Under the pieces are notes generated by a model that was not told the origin of the DNA, made no database searches, and worked only from the letters and a program-made list of their open reading frames with translations. From the IMG/VR virus record IMGVR_UViG_3300013123_001011, positions 1 to 22,343 of that record: a stretch of 22,343 nucleotides of DNA; one strand, given 5' to 3'. This document shows positions 22,284-22,343 of this stretch, piece by piece. How positions within the stretch are numbered: position 1 is the first letter of the stretch; every line of letters begins with the position of its first letter. This DNA comes from a virus. The position numbers were made by a program, and so were the translations under genes.

Positions 22284-22343
22284 GTGAAGTATTATGTGGC
22301 GCAGTGGGTGCCGGTGAGCGTAAATGCCCCAGACTACGCCACA
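22284..22343 (+). CDS. Possible 5' end of a plus-strand gene, cut by the window edge
   Basis: From GTG at 22284 the frame stays open to the window end: MKYYVAQWVPVSVNAPDY and onward, a plausible protein start. An in-frame stop lies 15 bases upstream. The first 20 codons are too few to name a product, and the ribosome site is not obvious. It is reported only because the composition looks coding and it diverges from the preceding unit. Confidence 0.3.
   Translation, partial: MKYYVAQWVPVSVNAPDYAT

Noticed and set aside
1-22343. CRISPR array, tRNA or integrase attachment site
   Set aside because: No regularly spaced repeats, cloverleaf-like sequence or integrase gene was found on either strand by eye.

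Overview
This window is structural and accessory DNA of a contractile-tailed (myovirus-type) bacteriophage or prophage of a GC-rich bacterium. Phage origin is clear from a co-directional minus-strand operon encoding a capsid protease/scaffold, major capsid protein, head-tail connectors, tail sheath, spike, PAAR tip, gp25-like wedge, gpJ and gpI baseplate proteins and a beta-helix fibre. The host cannot be fixed from sequence. The MerR/excisionase-type HTH protein with a long uncharacterised C-terminus reminds me of Chloroflexota genomes, but that is only a hint. No integrase, tRNA, CRISPR array, terminase or portal gene was seen.

Layout in transcription order (right to left). (1) 22284-22343 (+): the first codons of a possible gene running off the edge, separated from a minus-strand three-gene unit by a 13-bp inverted repeat. 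(2) 20520-22212 (-): three tightly coupled unassigned genes (278, 162 and 122 aa) ending at a hairpin. (3) 19721-20458 (+): an HTH regulator-like gene with a good sigma70 promoter. It diverges from the main operon across a 292-bp region with two promoters and a repeated 8-mer. (4) 8953-19425 (-): head and neck genes. The first is a 1200-residue ORF joining two D12-class adenine methyltransferase domains to a prohead-protease-like domain and a coiled-coil scaffold. It has a strong internal ribosome binding site that could express the scaffold alone. Then come a probable decoration protein, a capsid protein with a C-terminal PKD domain, a small protein, three connector-type genes, a C5 cytosine methyltransferase, a tail terminator, a second small protein and the sheath. 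(5) 6967-8940 (-): a zinc-ribbon mini-protein, an amidase and two single-TM proteins, interleaved with the spike gene. (6) 2186-6965 (-): PAAR tip, baseplate and fibre, ending in a terminator. (7) 3-2014 (-): a separate cassette of amidoligase, DUF5049-like protein and class II glutamine amidotransferase.

How the genes work together: group 4 builds the capsid and neck, and groups 5 and 6 build the piercing end of the tail and probably lyse the host. Three methyltransferase catalytic domains of two chemistries suggest heavy restriction evasion. The amidoligase/GATase cassette looks like an ammonia- or peptide-ligation pathway, possibly modifying a host wall, virion or small-molecule target. 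The tail tube, tail chaperones, tape measure, portal and terminase are absent where they would normally lie, so this phage has a split or unusual gene order. The most novel item is the methyltransferase-methyltransferase-protease-scaffold fusion. The amidoligase cassette is second.
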